Shown piece by piece: positions 1 through 10,549 of a DNA stretch of 64,000 nucleotides (position 1 is the stretch's first letter; every line of letters starts with the position of its first letter). Made by a program: the position numbers and the translations under genes. Under the pieces are notes generated by a model that saw only the letters and a program-made list of their open reading frames with translations, did not search any database and had not been told where the DNA came from. The stretch is from Azophilus sp026709365 (lineage in GTDB: Bacteria; Pseudomonadota; Gammaproteobacteria; Pseudomonadales; Azotimanducaceae): NCBI GenBank assembly GCA_965200175.1, contig OZ241345.1:3596001-3660000 (forward strand), read 5' to 3'.

Positions 1-542
1 GCCTCTCCGGCCTGGTCTTCCCGGCGGGCAGCTACATCATCGCCACCGAGCCCCTCGAAGAGCGGACGGGCCGGCGCGTCAATCCAGCGGACGTGGCGGT
101 GTGCGACTTAAACGAGGTGGTTGACTACCATCGGCTTTCCGCGGACAAGCGCCTGCTCTACGGCGGCGCCTGCAACTACTCCGGCCGTGACCCGACGGAC
201 ATCAAGGCCTACATCCTGCCGCGCCTGCTCAAGGTCTATCCCCAGCTGCGGGGGGTGCGCATCGATTTCCAGTGGGGCGGTATGATCGGCATCGTGCCGA
301 ACCGGATTCCGGCGGTGGGCCGCATCGACGGCAACATCTACTACTGCCAGGGCTATTCGGGCCATGGCGTGAACTCGACCCACGTCATGGGCGAGATCGT
401 CGCCGACGCGGTGGGCGGGACGCTGGAGAAGTTCGACCTCTTCGCGGAGATGAAGCACCTGCGCCTGCCGGGCTCCCGCTGGCTGGGAAACCAGTTGCTC
501 GCCTTGGGGATGCTCTACTACAAACTCAAGGATCGGCTGTAG
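1..542 (+). CDS. FAD-dependent amine oxidase, PuuB-like, C-terminal part
   Basis: The frame is open from base 3, so only the last ~180 residues are inside the window. Segments SYIIATEPL, RLSADKRLLYGG, VPNRIPAVG and the terminal GYSGHGVNSTH match the D-amino-acid-oxidase fold of gamma-glutamylputrescine oxidoreductases and related FAD amine oxidases; the last of these lines the FAD site in the family. The protein is expected to be cytosolic and to oxidise an amine to an aldehyde, as in putrescine breakdown. The substrate cannot be read from this fragment. It is followed at once by a decayed gene region, so no operon partner is visible downstream. Confidence 0.85.
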   Translation, partial: LSGLVFPAGSYIIATEPLEERTGRRVNPADVAVCDLNEVVDYHRLSADKRLLYGGACNYSGRDPTDIKAYILPRLLKVYPQLRGVRIDFQWGGMIGIVPNRIPAVGRIDGNIYYCQGYSGHGVNSTHVMGEIVADAVGGTLEKFDLFAEMKHLRLPGSRWLGNQLLALGMLYYKLKDRL

Positions 543-561
543 TCCGGTTCTGCCTAGCCCA

Positions 562-863
562 TTGATCGGCCCAAGGCATTACGTTTCCTTTATTCACCGG
601 GACGATGCGGGCTACGGCGTCAGCTTCCCCGACTTCCCCGGCTGCGTGTCGGTCGGCGATACCGTCGATGAAGCTGTCCGCCAAGCGCGCGAAGCCCTAG
701 CCTTCCAAGTTGACGGGCTGTGCGACGACGGCCAGCCAATTCCGCAGCCACGCTCGATAGACGCCATCAAGGCTGACCCGGAGCTTTCCGATTGGCGACG
801 CGGCGCCGACATCATGCTGCTCCCGCTGCTGCCGTCTGGAGCTTGCCTCTTTCGGCAAGCTCC
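562..863 (+). pseudogene. HicB-family antitoxin remnant
   Basis: The reading begins RHYVSFIHRDDAGYGVSF and continues with DFPGCVSVGDTVDEA, which is the HicB/DUF1902 fold that normally neutralises a HicA mRNA-cleaving toxin. Homology runs to about residue 95 (ADIMLLPLLP), then stops at a perfect hairpin at 838-863. The C-terminal DNA-binding helix expected for HicB is missing. The natural start is also unclear: the codon before RHY is not ATG, and the nearest in-frame start is TTG at 562. No hicA is present beside it. Taken as a truncated, non-functional copy. Confidence 0.75.
838..863. repeat. Perfect 10-bp-arm hairpin at a gene junction
   Basis: Arms GGAGCTTGCC and GGCAAGCTCC are perfect complements around the loop TCTTTC. 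The hairpin lies exactly where hicB homology ends and the next gene fragment begins. Confidence 0.85.
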
Positions 864-871
864 CTTTCGGA

Positions 872-1333
872 TTGACGCCGACGGACCTATTTGGGCCCCA
901 CGAGTCCCAGCCGTGGAACCCACTGATCGCAAGAGTGTTCTATCTGAGAGGCATCATCGAGGAGTGGGGGCGCGGGACGCTCAAGATGGCGGAGCAGGCG
1001 GCGGCGGCAGGACTGCCGCCCTTGGAGATTGACGACGATGGCGGCTGCGTCACGGTTCGTTTCCGTGCGAACCGGATGGGCGGTGAACCTACGGCCGTCC
1101 CGCCCTCCACAGCACGAATCCGCGATACCGCGGTGCGCCTGGACGAAGGGCAGCGCAGGATTCTGGGCCTCCTTCAAGCGTCCAGCGAGCCTTTGGCGTT
1201 GCGGGAGATTCATGCACGGCTGGATCCGCCGCCCGATGGGCGGCGCCTGCGCAGGGATCTTGCGGAACTGAAGCGGCTGGGCTTCTTGGAGTCGAGCGGG
1301 CATGGTCGTGGAGCGCGATGGAAACCATTGTAG
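872..1333 (+). pseudogene. C-terminal fragment of an AlbA_2/HATPase_c_4-type regulator
   Basis: Residues from about 8 on (SQPWNPLIARVFYLRG, then IEEWGRGTLKM) match the HATPase_c_4 part of the AlbA_2 'RecG-like' putative transcriptional regulators. They are followed by a winged-helix-like tail (ILGLLQASSEPLALREIHARL). These proteins usually exceed 400 residues, and the AlbA_2 domain and most of the ATPase-like domain are absent. The fragment reads in a different frame from the preceding hicB remnant, so the two are not a fused protein. The remaining 150 codons are open, but no function is expected. Confidence 0.7.
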
Positions 1334-1350
1334 ATCAATGGGTTGGCTTA

Positions 1351-1390
1351 TTCGGGCTTATTCGGGCTTATTCGGGCTTATTCGGGCTTA
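1351..1390. repeat. Four perfect tandem copies of a 10-bp unit
   Basis: The unit TTCGGGCTTA occurs four times without error. A degenerate half copy (GGTTGGCTTA) lies in front and the first three bases of another behind. It sits in the 114-bp gap between two broken genes. Confidence 0.95.
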
Positions 1391-1447
1391 TTCCATCCGG
1401 CGAACGGGCAACTCGTTATGTGTGCAGGCGGCGGATAGGCGCTAGCG

Positions 1448-2413
1448 ATGGTTGAGCGACTGAGTCCATAGCCCGCCTAAAAGCCTTCGGGCGTGGAGTG
1501 GTTGGGGGATGTGCCTGCACATTGGGAAGTGCGACCGATCAAGCGCTGGTTGGTGGTGAATCAGTCGGTTCTACCCGACGACACGGATCCCGACCACGTC
1601 CTAGACGTGCGTTTTGTTCACGTACGGCCCCGCGACTGGTATCTGTCGTTCGATATAGAGCGCCGTCGCGACGTGATCGAGCGTCCTATTGTTGATGAAA
1701 TCGATTACGGCGGCTGGGATCTCAGAAAGTCGCTGCAACTGTTCGCCCGCACAAACGGCGCACTTCTCGAATGGCTGAACAGCCCGGTTCGTTACGTGGA
1801 ACGGGGCAGCTTCGCGGCCTCGCTACGCCAACTCGCAGCGACGCATTTCAACGCCACCGCGTTGTGCTACCACTACCATCACATGGCTCGAAGGAATTTC
1901 CGTGAACAATTCATCGGAAGCCATGTACGGCTTAAGAAGTATCTATACGTGCTAAGGCCGCTGCTCGCAATTCAGTATGTCGAGCGAGGGCTCGGCGTTC
2001 CGCCGGTCCGGTTCGAGTCGCTGGTGGAGGCGGTGGCGCCGGAGGCGGTCCGACCTAGCATCGCCCGGCTGCTCGATATCAAGCGAGCCACCCCTGAACG
2101 GGGCACCGGCGAGCCCATTCGCGAACTCAATCGTTTCATCAATGCTGAACTCGACCGGCACCGGAACGCTTTTTCGGGCCTCGGACGGCCGAACCCGCTG
2201 GAGTCTGCGGACTTAGGATTGCGGCTAAACGCTATTTTTCGCAAAACGATCAGCGAGGCCGAGGACTCTGGACGATGCAGCGCGCACAACGATTGGCAAG
2301 CGATTGAGATCGCGCCAGGTTACTGCTCCTTCGCCCTCAACTGTGCCATGAGCGCTTCCAGCGGCAGCGTTTCAACGCCGTGGGGTTGGGGAAACGCTCG
2401 CCTGCCGCCGTAA
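1448..2413 (+). pseudogene. HsdS N-terminus fused to a COG3541-type nucleotidyltransferase lacking its active site
   Basis: From ATG 1448 the frame reads MVERLSP-stop-PA-stop-KPSGVEWLGDVP. This is the start of a type I restriction specificity subunit with two expected Tyr codons turned into TAG (1469) and TAA (1478). HsdS homology ends near DDTDPD. The frame then continues as a YcgL/COG3541 nucleotidyltransferase (DVRFVHVRPRDWYLS, then YGGWDLRKSLQLF and LLEWLNSP) to about residue 260. The Gly-Ser catalytic motif that should precede DVRF has been lost at the fusion. The last ~45 codons overlap the antisense ATPase gene and look unrelated. The frame from GTG 1493 is open for 306 codons, so a protein is possible, but both parent functions should be dead. 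Confidence 0.75.
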
Positions 2414-3498
2414 ACGACAATCCGGCGCTCGGCTTCAAGGTCGGCACAGGCCGCGTGAAAGCCCTTGGACGGCGCGGGACGGGACGCGGAGCGCTTGATT
2501 TCAACGGCCCAACGGCTGCCGGGATCGAATTCCAGCACGAGGTCAACCTCGGCGCCCGCCTGGGTGCGGTAGAAGAACGGCTGCACCCACGCCGGGGCGA
2601 CCGAGAGCAGGTTTTCAATCACGAAACCCTCCCAACTGCCGCCCGCCACCGGGTGGGACAGAACATCCTCCAGCCCCCGCAAACCGAGCAAGGCGTGGAC
2701 AAGGCCGCTGTCCCGCACGTAAAGGCGGGGTGAGCGGACCAGACGCTTGCCGACGTTCCCGGACCAGGGCGGCAGCCGGCGCACCAGCAGGAGGTCCGCC
2801 AGCAGATCGATGTAGCGATTCAACGTGCGCACATGGACGGCGAGCGACGCGGCCAGCTGCGCGGCGTTCAGCGGCGCACCTTGGTTGTGCGCCAGCATGG
2901 TCCATAGGCGCCGCAGCGTTTCGGCGGGCAGGCGGGAATCGAACGCCGGAACTTCCCGCTCCAAATAGGTGCGAATGAGGTCCCGCCGCCAAACGAAGCT
3001 GGCCGCATCGCTTCCCGCAAGCCAAGCGCTCGGAAACCCGCCGCGCAGCCAAAGACGGTCAACCGCATCCCGCCCAAGCTCGCCGACATCCAGCGGCCCG
3101 AGCTCCCGGTAGGCGATTCGGCCAGCCAAGGACTCCGCCGTCTGGCGCAGCAAGTCCGGTGATGAGGAGCCCAGCAGAAGGAAGCGCCCAGTCCCCAGAC
3201 CCGCACGCCGATGTTGATCGATCAACCCGCGCAAAACCTGGAAGAGACCCGGCAAGCGCTGCACTTCGTCAAGAATGACGAGCCGGTCGGCGTGGGTGGC
3301 CAGCAGAGCCCGAGGCTCGCCGAGAAGCGCCAAGTCCTCCGGATTCTCAAGGTCGAGGTAAACCGCCTCGCGACTGGCCGCGATGCGATGGGCCAAGGTG
3401 GTTTTCCCCACTTGGCGAGGCCCGAGAAGCCCCACTGCCGACTGTTCCGCCAAAGCGGATTCGATGTCTGCCTGCAATCTGCGATGAATGTATTTCAT
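2320..3498 (-). CDS. AAA_14/DUF4143 ATPase, copy 1
   Basis: Predicted cytosolic P-loop ATPase with an N-terminal AAA domain and a C-terminal DUF4143 domain, which has a PD-(D/E)XK-nuclease-like core. Visible motifs are Walker A GPRQVGKT, Walker B LVILDEVQ, the sensor stretch LLLGSSSPDLL, and late acidic/lysine residues in AEVDLVLEF and AVEIKRS. ATG 3498 (MKYIHRRL) is preferred over an upstream TTG at 3531 because the family begins shortly before the P-loop. The length of 392 residues is normal. The biological role of the family is not established. Its 3' end overlaps the convergent chimeric pseudogene by 94 bp. Two other loci of this family occur near 29.3 and 54 kb. Confidence 0.85.
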   Translation of the reverse strand: MKYIHRRLQADIESALAEQSAVGLLGPRQVGKTTLAHRIAASREAVYLDLENPEDLALLGEPRALLATHADRLVILDEVQRLPGLFQVLRGLIDQHRRAGLGTGRFLLLGSSSPDLLRQTAESLAGRIAYRELGPLDVGELGRDAVDRLWLRGGFPSAWLAGSDAASFVWRRDLIRTYLEREVPAFDSRLPAETLRRLWTMLAHNQGAPLNAAQLAASLAVHVRTLNRYIDLLADLLLVRRLPPWSGNVGKRLVRSPRLYVRDSGLVHALLGLRGLEDVLSHPVAGGSWEGFVIENLLSVAPAWVQPFFYRTQAGAEVDLVLEFDPGSRWAVEIKRSASRPAPSKGFHAACADLEAERRIVVYGGRRAFPQPHGVETLPLEALMAQLRAKEQ

Positions 3499-3828
3499 AG
3501 CTAATTTGACAGTATAGTGCTTGATTTTCAATGATCAAATCTGAGACTCGGCAGGTTTTTCCCGCCCAACTATCATGCGGGAGCGACCATGAACGAAGCC
3601 TGCGATGACCTCGCCGAGAGTTTCTGCAGCATGATGGGGAACGTCCCAAAGCCGGCTTAGCCACGCCCCGAGAACAATGGACCTCTCAACATCGGAACCT
3701 GACCCGTGCAACGGGTGCGGCGTTTCGCGTTGGCGAACCTCCATACGCGACCATCAGGTCGCGCGTTTGGACTTGGCAGCGGAATTTGCTGAAATGCCCA
3801 ACTCAACGTCCGCCGTCAGGAAACCGAC
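3499..3828. other. Intergenic region, no convincing gene
   Basis: This is the divergent spacer between the ATPase and the phosphofructokinase. It contains a hairpin with 7-bp arms (CGCGACC/GGTCGCG, 3746-3763). A weak 5-bp inverted repeat TTGAT/ATCAA (3521-3538) lies in front of the ATPase. Short open frames on both strands have no recognisable homology. Confidence 0.5.
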
Positions 3829-5088
3829 ATGACCCAAGCCAACGCCTTCTACGCCCAGTCGGGGGGCGTCACCGCCGTCATCAACGCCACGGCTTGCGGC
3901 CTCATCGAGGCGGCTCGGCGGGAGAGCGCCCGAATCGGCACCGTCTTTGCGGGGCGCAATGGCATTCTCGGCGCACTCAAGGAGGAGCTGATCGACACCA
4001 GCTTGGAGTCCGACGCCGCCATCGCCGCGCTGCGGCACACGCCCGGCGGGGCCTTTGGCTCCTGCCGCTACAAACTGCGGTCCATTGACGAGAGCGAGCG
4101 GCAGTACCGGCGCCTGATCGAGGTCTTCGCCGCTCACGACATACGCTACTTCTTCTACAACGGCGGCGGCGACTCCCAGGACACGGCGCACAAGGTGTCG
4201 CTGATCGGCGAGCGGCTCGGCTATGCCATCACGGCCATCGGCATCCCCAAGACGGTGGACAACGACCTGCCCTTCACCGACTCCTGCCCCGGCTTCGGCT
4301 CGGTGGCGAAGTACGTGGCCGTCTCCACCCGGGAGGCGGCCTTGGACGTGGCCTCGATGGCCGAGACCTCAACCAAGGTCTTCGTTTTGGAGGTGATGGG
4401 CCGCCATGCGGGCTGGATTGCCGCGGCGGCGGGCCTCGCCCAGGAGCGGCGCGGCGAGGCGCCGCACATCATCCTGCTGCCGGAAGTGCCGTTCGAGGAG
4501 GAGCGCTTCCTGGAACGGGTGCGGGAAGTGGTGGAGCGGCGCGGCTACTGCGTCATCGTCGCTTCCGAAGGCGCCCGCTACGCCAGCGGCGAGTTCGTCG
4601 CCGACGCCGGCGGCAAGGACGCCTTCGGCCACACCCAGCTTGGCGGGGTGGCCCCGGTCATCGCCGGCATGGTGCGCGCGCGGTGGGGCTATAAGCACCA
4701 CTGGGCAGTGGCCGACTACCTGCAGCGCTCCGCCCGCCACATCGCCTCCGCCGTGGATGTCGAACAGGCCTACGCCTTGGGCCGGGCGGCAGTGGAATTC
4801 GCCTTGTCGGGCAGGAACGCCGTGATGCCCACCATCAAGCGGCTGAGCGATGACCCCTACCGCTGGGCCATTGGCGAGGCGCCGCTCGCCCGGGTCGCCA
4901 ACGTGGAGCGCAAGATGCCCAAGAGCCACATCAGCGCCGACGGCTTCGGCATCACCGCTAAGGCACGGCGCTACCTGGCACCGCTGATCGAAGGCGAAGC
5001 CCCACCCCCCTTCCGCCACGGGCTGCCGGACTACGGTCGGCTGGAAAACCGGCTGGCGGCAAGGAAGTTGGCCGCTTTCGAAGTTTGA
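3829..5088 (+). CDS. pfp: Pyrophosphate-dependent 6-phosphofructokinase
   Basis: Phosphorylates fructose 6-phosphate with pyrophosphate in cytosolic glycolysis, a reversible step. The 419 residues contain NGGGDSQDTA, where the ATP enzyme has GGDGS, and IPKTVDND, where a Lys replaces the Gly of ATP-dependent enzymes. These two changes mark PPi use. Further family segments are SCPGFGSVAKY and the MGRHAGWIAA active-site loop. ATG 3829 gives the normal N-terminus (NAFYAQSGGVTAVINA). The gene is convergent with a membrane pyrophosphatase 254 bp away, which suggests a shared pyrophosphate economy. Use of ATP instead is unlikely given the motifs. Confidence 0.93.
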   Translation: MTQANAFYAQSGGVTAVINATACGLIEAARRESARIGTVFAGRNGILGALKEELIDTSLESDAAIAALRHTPGGAFGSCRYKLRSIDESERQYRRLIEVFAAHDIRYFFYNGGGDSQDTAHKVSLIGERLGYAITAIGIPKTVDNDLPFTDSCPGFGSVAKYVAVSTREAALDVASMAETSTKVFVLEVMGRHAGWIAAAAGLAQERRGEAPHIILLPEVPFEEERFLERVREVVERRGYCVIVASEGARYASGEFVADAGGKDAFGHTQLGGVAPVIAGMVRARWGYKHHWAVADYLQRSARHIASAVDVEQAYALGRAAVEFALSGRNAVMPTIKRLSDDPYRWAIGEAPLARVANVERKMPKSHISADGFGITAKARRYLAPLIEGEAPPPFRHGLPDYGRLENRLAARKLAAFEV

Positions 5089-5310
5089 CGGCATCAAGGT
5101 GTGAGGATGCTGACAGCTGCGCACAAAAGCGAATGGTTCGGCAAGCCTGCAAACGGGCGATCAGACGTGACGAAAATCCCCGACAACATTGTGCTGGGTG
5201 TCATCTTCTGCGCTTCCGTCCCGGTCCCTTTTTGGTTGGATGCCGGTTTCTGTTCCCCCTAAGAGGTCAACACTCACCCGCGCTGCCCAAACCGGTGCGC
5301 GCGACTATCC

Positions 5311-5336
5311 CGCTAGAAATTGCAAATTTCTTCGCG
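5311..5336. terminator. Possible bidirectional terminator between convergent pfp and hppA
   Basis: AGAAATT and AATTTCT (5315-5331) form a 7-bp stem around GCA, flanked by CGCT and CGCG that can extend it. There is no long T-run, so Rho-independent activity is uncertain. Its position just after the hppA stop supports the call. Confidence 0.4.
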
Positions 5337-5342
5337 GTTGGC

Positions 5343-7376
<2,034 letters not shown>

Positions 7377-7490
7377 TGGCTGTCCTGTCGTCTGTGGTCT
7401 TGGGGGAACTTCCAGTCCGCCACCGCAGCAGCGGAGCGCGGAAGCGGCGTATGATAGCAGCGTCAGCACAAAAGGCACCTGCGCGAAAGC

Positions 7491-7590
7491 AGTGGCTCGG
7501 CTTGACTCACGCCATCATCGTGATTCGGTCGAGGGCGGGACGCCCTTATCCGGGGATTTCGCCTGAAGCGGGCGTTTCGCCCCGGAGGGC
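7491..7590 (+). repeat. Intergenic repeat family A, copy 1
   Basis: This copy carries TGGCTCGGCTTGACT, then GTGATTCGGTCGAGGGCGGG, then a CGCCTGAAGCGGGCG hairpin and CCCCGGAGGG. The same order and spacing recur on the opposite strand at 15538-15637. It lies between divergent hppA and the next gene. Confidence 0.75.
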
Positions 7591-7675
7591 ATAACGCGCC
7601 GCCTGTTGACTAACGGGTTATGGAACCTGATAAAGCCCTTCGGTTGGCAAGTGACGATCACGGGCTTAATCAACG

Positions 7676-8707
7676 ATGGACCCCATCAGCCAAGGCGTAA
7701 TCGGCGCCGTCGCGCCGCAAGCCGTTCTGAAGCGGGAGAAGATCCGCGTCGCCGCGCTGCTCGGCTGTTTGGCGGGCCTGGCGCCGGACCTGGATGTGCT
7801 CATCCAGTCGCCCACCGACCCGTTGCTGTTCCTTGAATACCACCGCCAGTTCACCCACGCCCTAGCGTTCGTGCCGATGGGAGCGGCCATCGTGGCCTTG
7901 TCCCTGCATGGGTTCGTGCGGCGACGGCTGCGATTCCGGGAGACCTATCTGGCCTGCCTGCTTGGCTACGCCACCCATGGCCTTCTGGACGCCTGCACCT
8001 CCTACGGCACATTGCTCCTGTGGCCGTTTTCGGACGAACGGGTGGCTTGGAATAATGTCTCCGTCGTGGATCCGCTGTTCACCCTGCCCTTGCTGAGCCT
8101 AGCCATCCTGGCCGCCGTGCGGCGAAGGCGGGCCTTTGCCATCGCCGGGCTGGTCTGGGCGCTGGGGTACCTCGCCTTCGGTGCCGTCCAGCACCAGCGG
8201 GCCGAGGCGGCGGGCGCGCGGCTGGCGGCGGAGCGGGGCCATGATCCCGTTCGCCTTTCCGCCAAGACCGGGTTCGGCAATCTGCTGGTCTGGAAGGTGG
8301 TGTACGAACACGAGGGGCGCTTCCACGTCGATGGCATCCGAACCGGCTGGGCGGTGATCGCCTGCCCGGGCGCCACTGCGGTGCGCCTCGACCTGCGCCG
8401 CGACTTCCCTTGGCTCGATCCCGACAGCCAACAGGCCCTGGACGTGGAGCGCTTCCGTTGGTTCTCCAGCGACTACCTTGCCCGCGATCCTAAACTGCCT
8501 CACCGGATCATCGACGTGCGCTACTCCGTGGTGCCCAACGCCATCGATCCGCTTTGGGGCATCGATCTCGACCCCGGTGCCGCGCCCGGCAGCCACGTCC
8601 GCTATTTCGCGGACCGCAGGGCGCGGGCCGAACAAACGGACGCCTACTGGCGGCTGCTGACGGGCGAGGATTGCCCCCTGCGGCTCGGCGCACCGAACGG
8701 CGGGTGA
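7676..8707 (+). CDS. Membrane-embedded metal-dependent hydrolase family protein (YdjM-like)
   Basis: The 343-residue protein starts MDPISQGVIGA. It has the His/Asp pattern of the LexA-regulated/YdjM-type predicted metal-dependent hydrolases: APDLDVL, HRQFTHAL, GYATHGLLDACTSYGT and VVDPLFTLPLL. Hydrophobic segments around residues 60-80, 95-115, 130-150 and 155-170 place it in the inner membrane. A soluble C-terminal half of about 160 residues follows. The substrate of the family is unknown. It is followed convergently, 5 bp away, by msrP, with no sign of an operon. Confidence 0.8.
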   Translation: MDPISQGVIGAVAPQAVLKREKIRVAALLGCLAGLAPDLDVLIQSPTDPLLFLEYHRQFTHALAFVPMGAAIVALSLHGFVRRRLRFRETYLACLLGYATHGLLDACTSYGTLLLWPFSDERVAWNNVSVVDPLFTLPLLSLAILAAVRRRRAFAIAGLVWALGYLAFGAVQHQRAEAAGARLAAERGHDPVRLSAKTGFGNLLVWKVVYEHEGRFHVDGIRTGWAVIACPGATAVRLDLRRDFPWLDPDSQQALDVERFRWFSSDYLARDPKLPHRIIDVRYSVVPNAIDPLWGIDLDPGAAPGSHVRYFADRRARAEQTDAYWRLLTGEDCPLRLGAPNGG

Positions 8708-8712
8708 CGAAC

Positions 8713-9684
8713 CTAATAGTGTTGCCGCAAGTCCATTCCCGCATAGAGTCCGGCGACCTGCTCGCCGTAGCCGTTGAAGGGCAGGGTGGGGATGCGGTTG
8801 GGACTGAACAGGGTGCTCGGCAGGCGTCGTTCGGTGGCTTGGCTCCAGCGGGGGTGATCGACCTGGGGGTTGACGTTGGCGTAGAAGCCGTACTCTTGGG
8901 GAGCCAGGATGTTCCAAGTGTTGCGCGGCTGTTTTTCGGTAAAGGCGATCCGCACGATGGACTTGACCGACTTGAAGCCATACTTCCAAGGCACCATCAA
9001 GCGCAGCGGGGCGCCGTTCTGGTTCGGCAGCGGCTTGCCGTAAACGCCCGTGACCATCAGCGTTAACGGGTGGTAGGCCTCGTCAAGGCGCAGGCCCTCC
9101 ACGTAAGGCCAGTCGATGCCGCTGAACAGCGCCCGCTGGCCGCGCATCTCGCTGGGCCGGTGCAGCGTGGTGAACTGCACGTACTTGGCGCTGCCCTCGG
9201 GTTCGAATTGAGCCAGGAACCGAGCCATCGGAATGCCCGTCCAAGGCACCACCATGGACCAAGCCTCCACGCAGCGGAAGCGGTAAATGCGCTCCTCCTC
9301 GGCTAAGCCCTGGGTCACGTCCTCCAAGGCGAACCGCCCCGTTTTGGCTGCCTTGCCCCGAACCTCCACCGTCCAAGGCTCGATGGTCATCTCATGGGCG
9401 TAGCGGGCCGGATCGCTCTTGTCCGTGCCAAACTCGTAGAAGTTGTTGTAGCCAGTGACGATCTCCTCCGGGGTCAGCGCCTCGCCGCGCTCGCTGGTCT
9501 TGCCTTGGTAGGGGTCGTTGGCCGCAGCGCCGGGCGGCACAAGGCCGGCGCAAGCTCCCAGGGCGAGCGCCTTGACGAAGCGACGCCGCGACTGGAAGGC
9601 CGCCTCGGGGGTGATTTCCGAAGGCGCTATGTCGAGGGAGGGCTTGATGAGCACGGCAAGCTCCTTAAGCTTCGGGTTAGGCAA
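8713..9684 (-). CDS. msrP: Protein-methionine-sulfoxide reductase, molybdopterin subunit MsrP
   Basis: Periplasmic molybdoenzyme that repairs oxidised methionines in envelope proteins. The 323 residues begin with a twin-arginine leader (QSRRRFVKALALGACAG), consistent with Tat export. The molybdenum-ligand cysteine lies in YRFRCVEAWSMVVPW. Other family segments are YNNFYEFGTDKSDPA, the LRLMVPWKYGFK loop and NPQVDHPRWSQATER. Its usual membrane haem partner MsrQ is not adjacent, so electrons must come from a distant msrQ or another donor. pssA starts upstream on the same strand 33 bp away, so msrP may be read as the tail of the ilv-pssA transcript. Confidence 0.93.
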   Translation of the reverse strand: MPNPKLKELAVLIKPSLDIAPSEITPEAAFQSRRRFVKALALGACAGLVPPGAAANDPYQGKTSERGEALTPEEIVTGYNNFYEFGTDKSDPARYAHEMTIEPWTVEVRGKAAKTGRFALEDVTQGLAEEERIYRFRCVEAWSMVVPWTGIPMARFLAQFEPEGSAKYVQFTTLHRPSEMRGQRALFSGIDWPYVEGLRLDEAYHPLTLMVTGVYGKPLPNQNGAPLRLMVPWKYGFKSVKSIVRIAFTEKQPRNTWNILAPQEYGFYANVNPQVDHPRWSQATERRLPSTLFSPNRIPTLPFNGYGEQVAGLYAGMDLRQHY

Positions 9685-9717
9685 TGACGCGCGAGGACGC
9701 GCTCCGGAAGACGCCGG

Positions 9718-10512
9718 TCATTCGGGCTTCTGCCGACGCAGCCAGCCCCAAGCGAACTGGGCCGGCGCCGACAGGGCGTAGCCGACGGACAGCAACAGCA
9801 GAATGCCGGGCGGGTCGGCCAGCAGCACGGCGAAGGACAGCACCACCAGCACGAGGGCCACGAACGGCACCCGGCCCTTCAAGCCGGGTTGCTTGGCCGA
9901 AAAGTAGGCCAAATTGGACACCATCAGCAAGGCGACGACCACCATGACCACGCCCATCGCGGACGCGACGAACAGGTTGGGTGGGCCGGCGATCTGCTCC
10001 TGCCCGACCCAGAGGGTGCAGGCCACGACTGCCGCCGCCGCCGGCGACGGCAAGCCAGTGAAGCTGGACAGGTCGTTGTGGGTGTTGAAACGCGCCAAGC
10101 GCAGGGCGGTGCAGGCGATGTAGAGGAAGGTGAGCACCAAACCCACTTGGCCCAAGCTGGACAGGCCCCAGGAGAAGGCCACGAAAGCCGGCGCGACCCC
10201 GAAGGCCACGAGGTCGGAAAGGCTGTCGTACTGCGCCCCGAACTGGCTCTGGGTGCGGGTCAGCCGGGCGATGCGGCCATCGGCGGTATCGAGCGCGATG
10301 GCGGCAAGAATCGCCAGCACCGCGGCGCCAAACCGGCCGTTGATGCCGGCGATGGTGGCATAGAAGCCGGAGAACAGAGCGCCCGTGGTGATGACGTTGG
10401 GCAGCAGGTAGATGCCGCGACGGCGGGCGCTGGCCGGCTCGCCTTCCTTGGCCGGAGCAGCCGGCGCCGCTTCTTCAACGGCCCTCAACTGAGGCTTGTC
10501 CGATTTTTCCAT
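9718..10512 (-). CDS. pssA: CDP-diacylglycerol-serine O-phosphatidyltransferase
   Basis: Makes phosphatidylserine from CDP-diacylglycerol and serine at the inner membrane, the first step to phosphatidylethanolamine. The CDP-alcohol phosphotransferase signature is complete: DTADGRIAR, then eight residues, then GAQYDSLSDL. About seven hydrophobic helices span residues 35 to 255. The length of 264 residues is normal for the type II (Gram-positive-like) class that many gammaproteobacteria carry behind ilvC. It is the fourth gene of the ilvB-ilvN-ilvC-pssA run, 37 bp after ilvC. Confidence 0.93.
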   Translation of the reverse strand: MEKSDKPQLRAVEEAAPAAPAKEGEPASARRRGIYLLPNVITTGALFSGFYATIAGINGRFGAAVLAILAAIALDTADGRIARLTRTQSQFGAQYDSLSDLVAFGVAPAFVAFSWGLSSLGQVGLVLTFLYIACTALRLARFNTHNDLSSFTGLPSPAAAAVVACTLWVGQEQIAGPPNLFVASAMGVVMVVVALLMVSNLAYFSAKQPGLKGRVPFVALVLVVLSFAVLLADPPGILLLLSVGYALSAPAQFAWGWLRRQKPE

Positions 10513-10549
10513 GGTGCCGATGGTGCCACTGGCAGGCCAAGCAAATCAA

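Noticed and set aside
1469..1480. Stop-codon recoding (TAG and TAA as Tyr)
   Set aside because: Both codons end many intact genes in the window, so the HsdS stops are better read as decay.
3535..3744. 69-codon minus-strand frame upstream of the ATPase
   Set aside because: No recognisable motif, no ribosome site and no support from neighbours.
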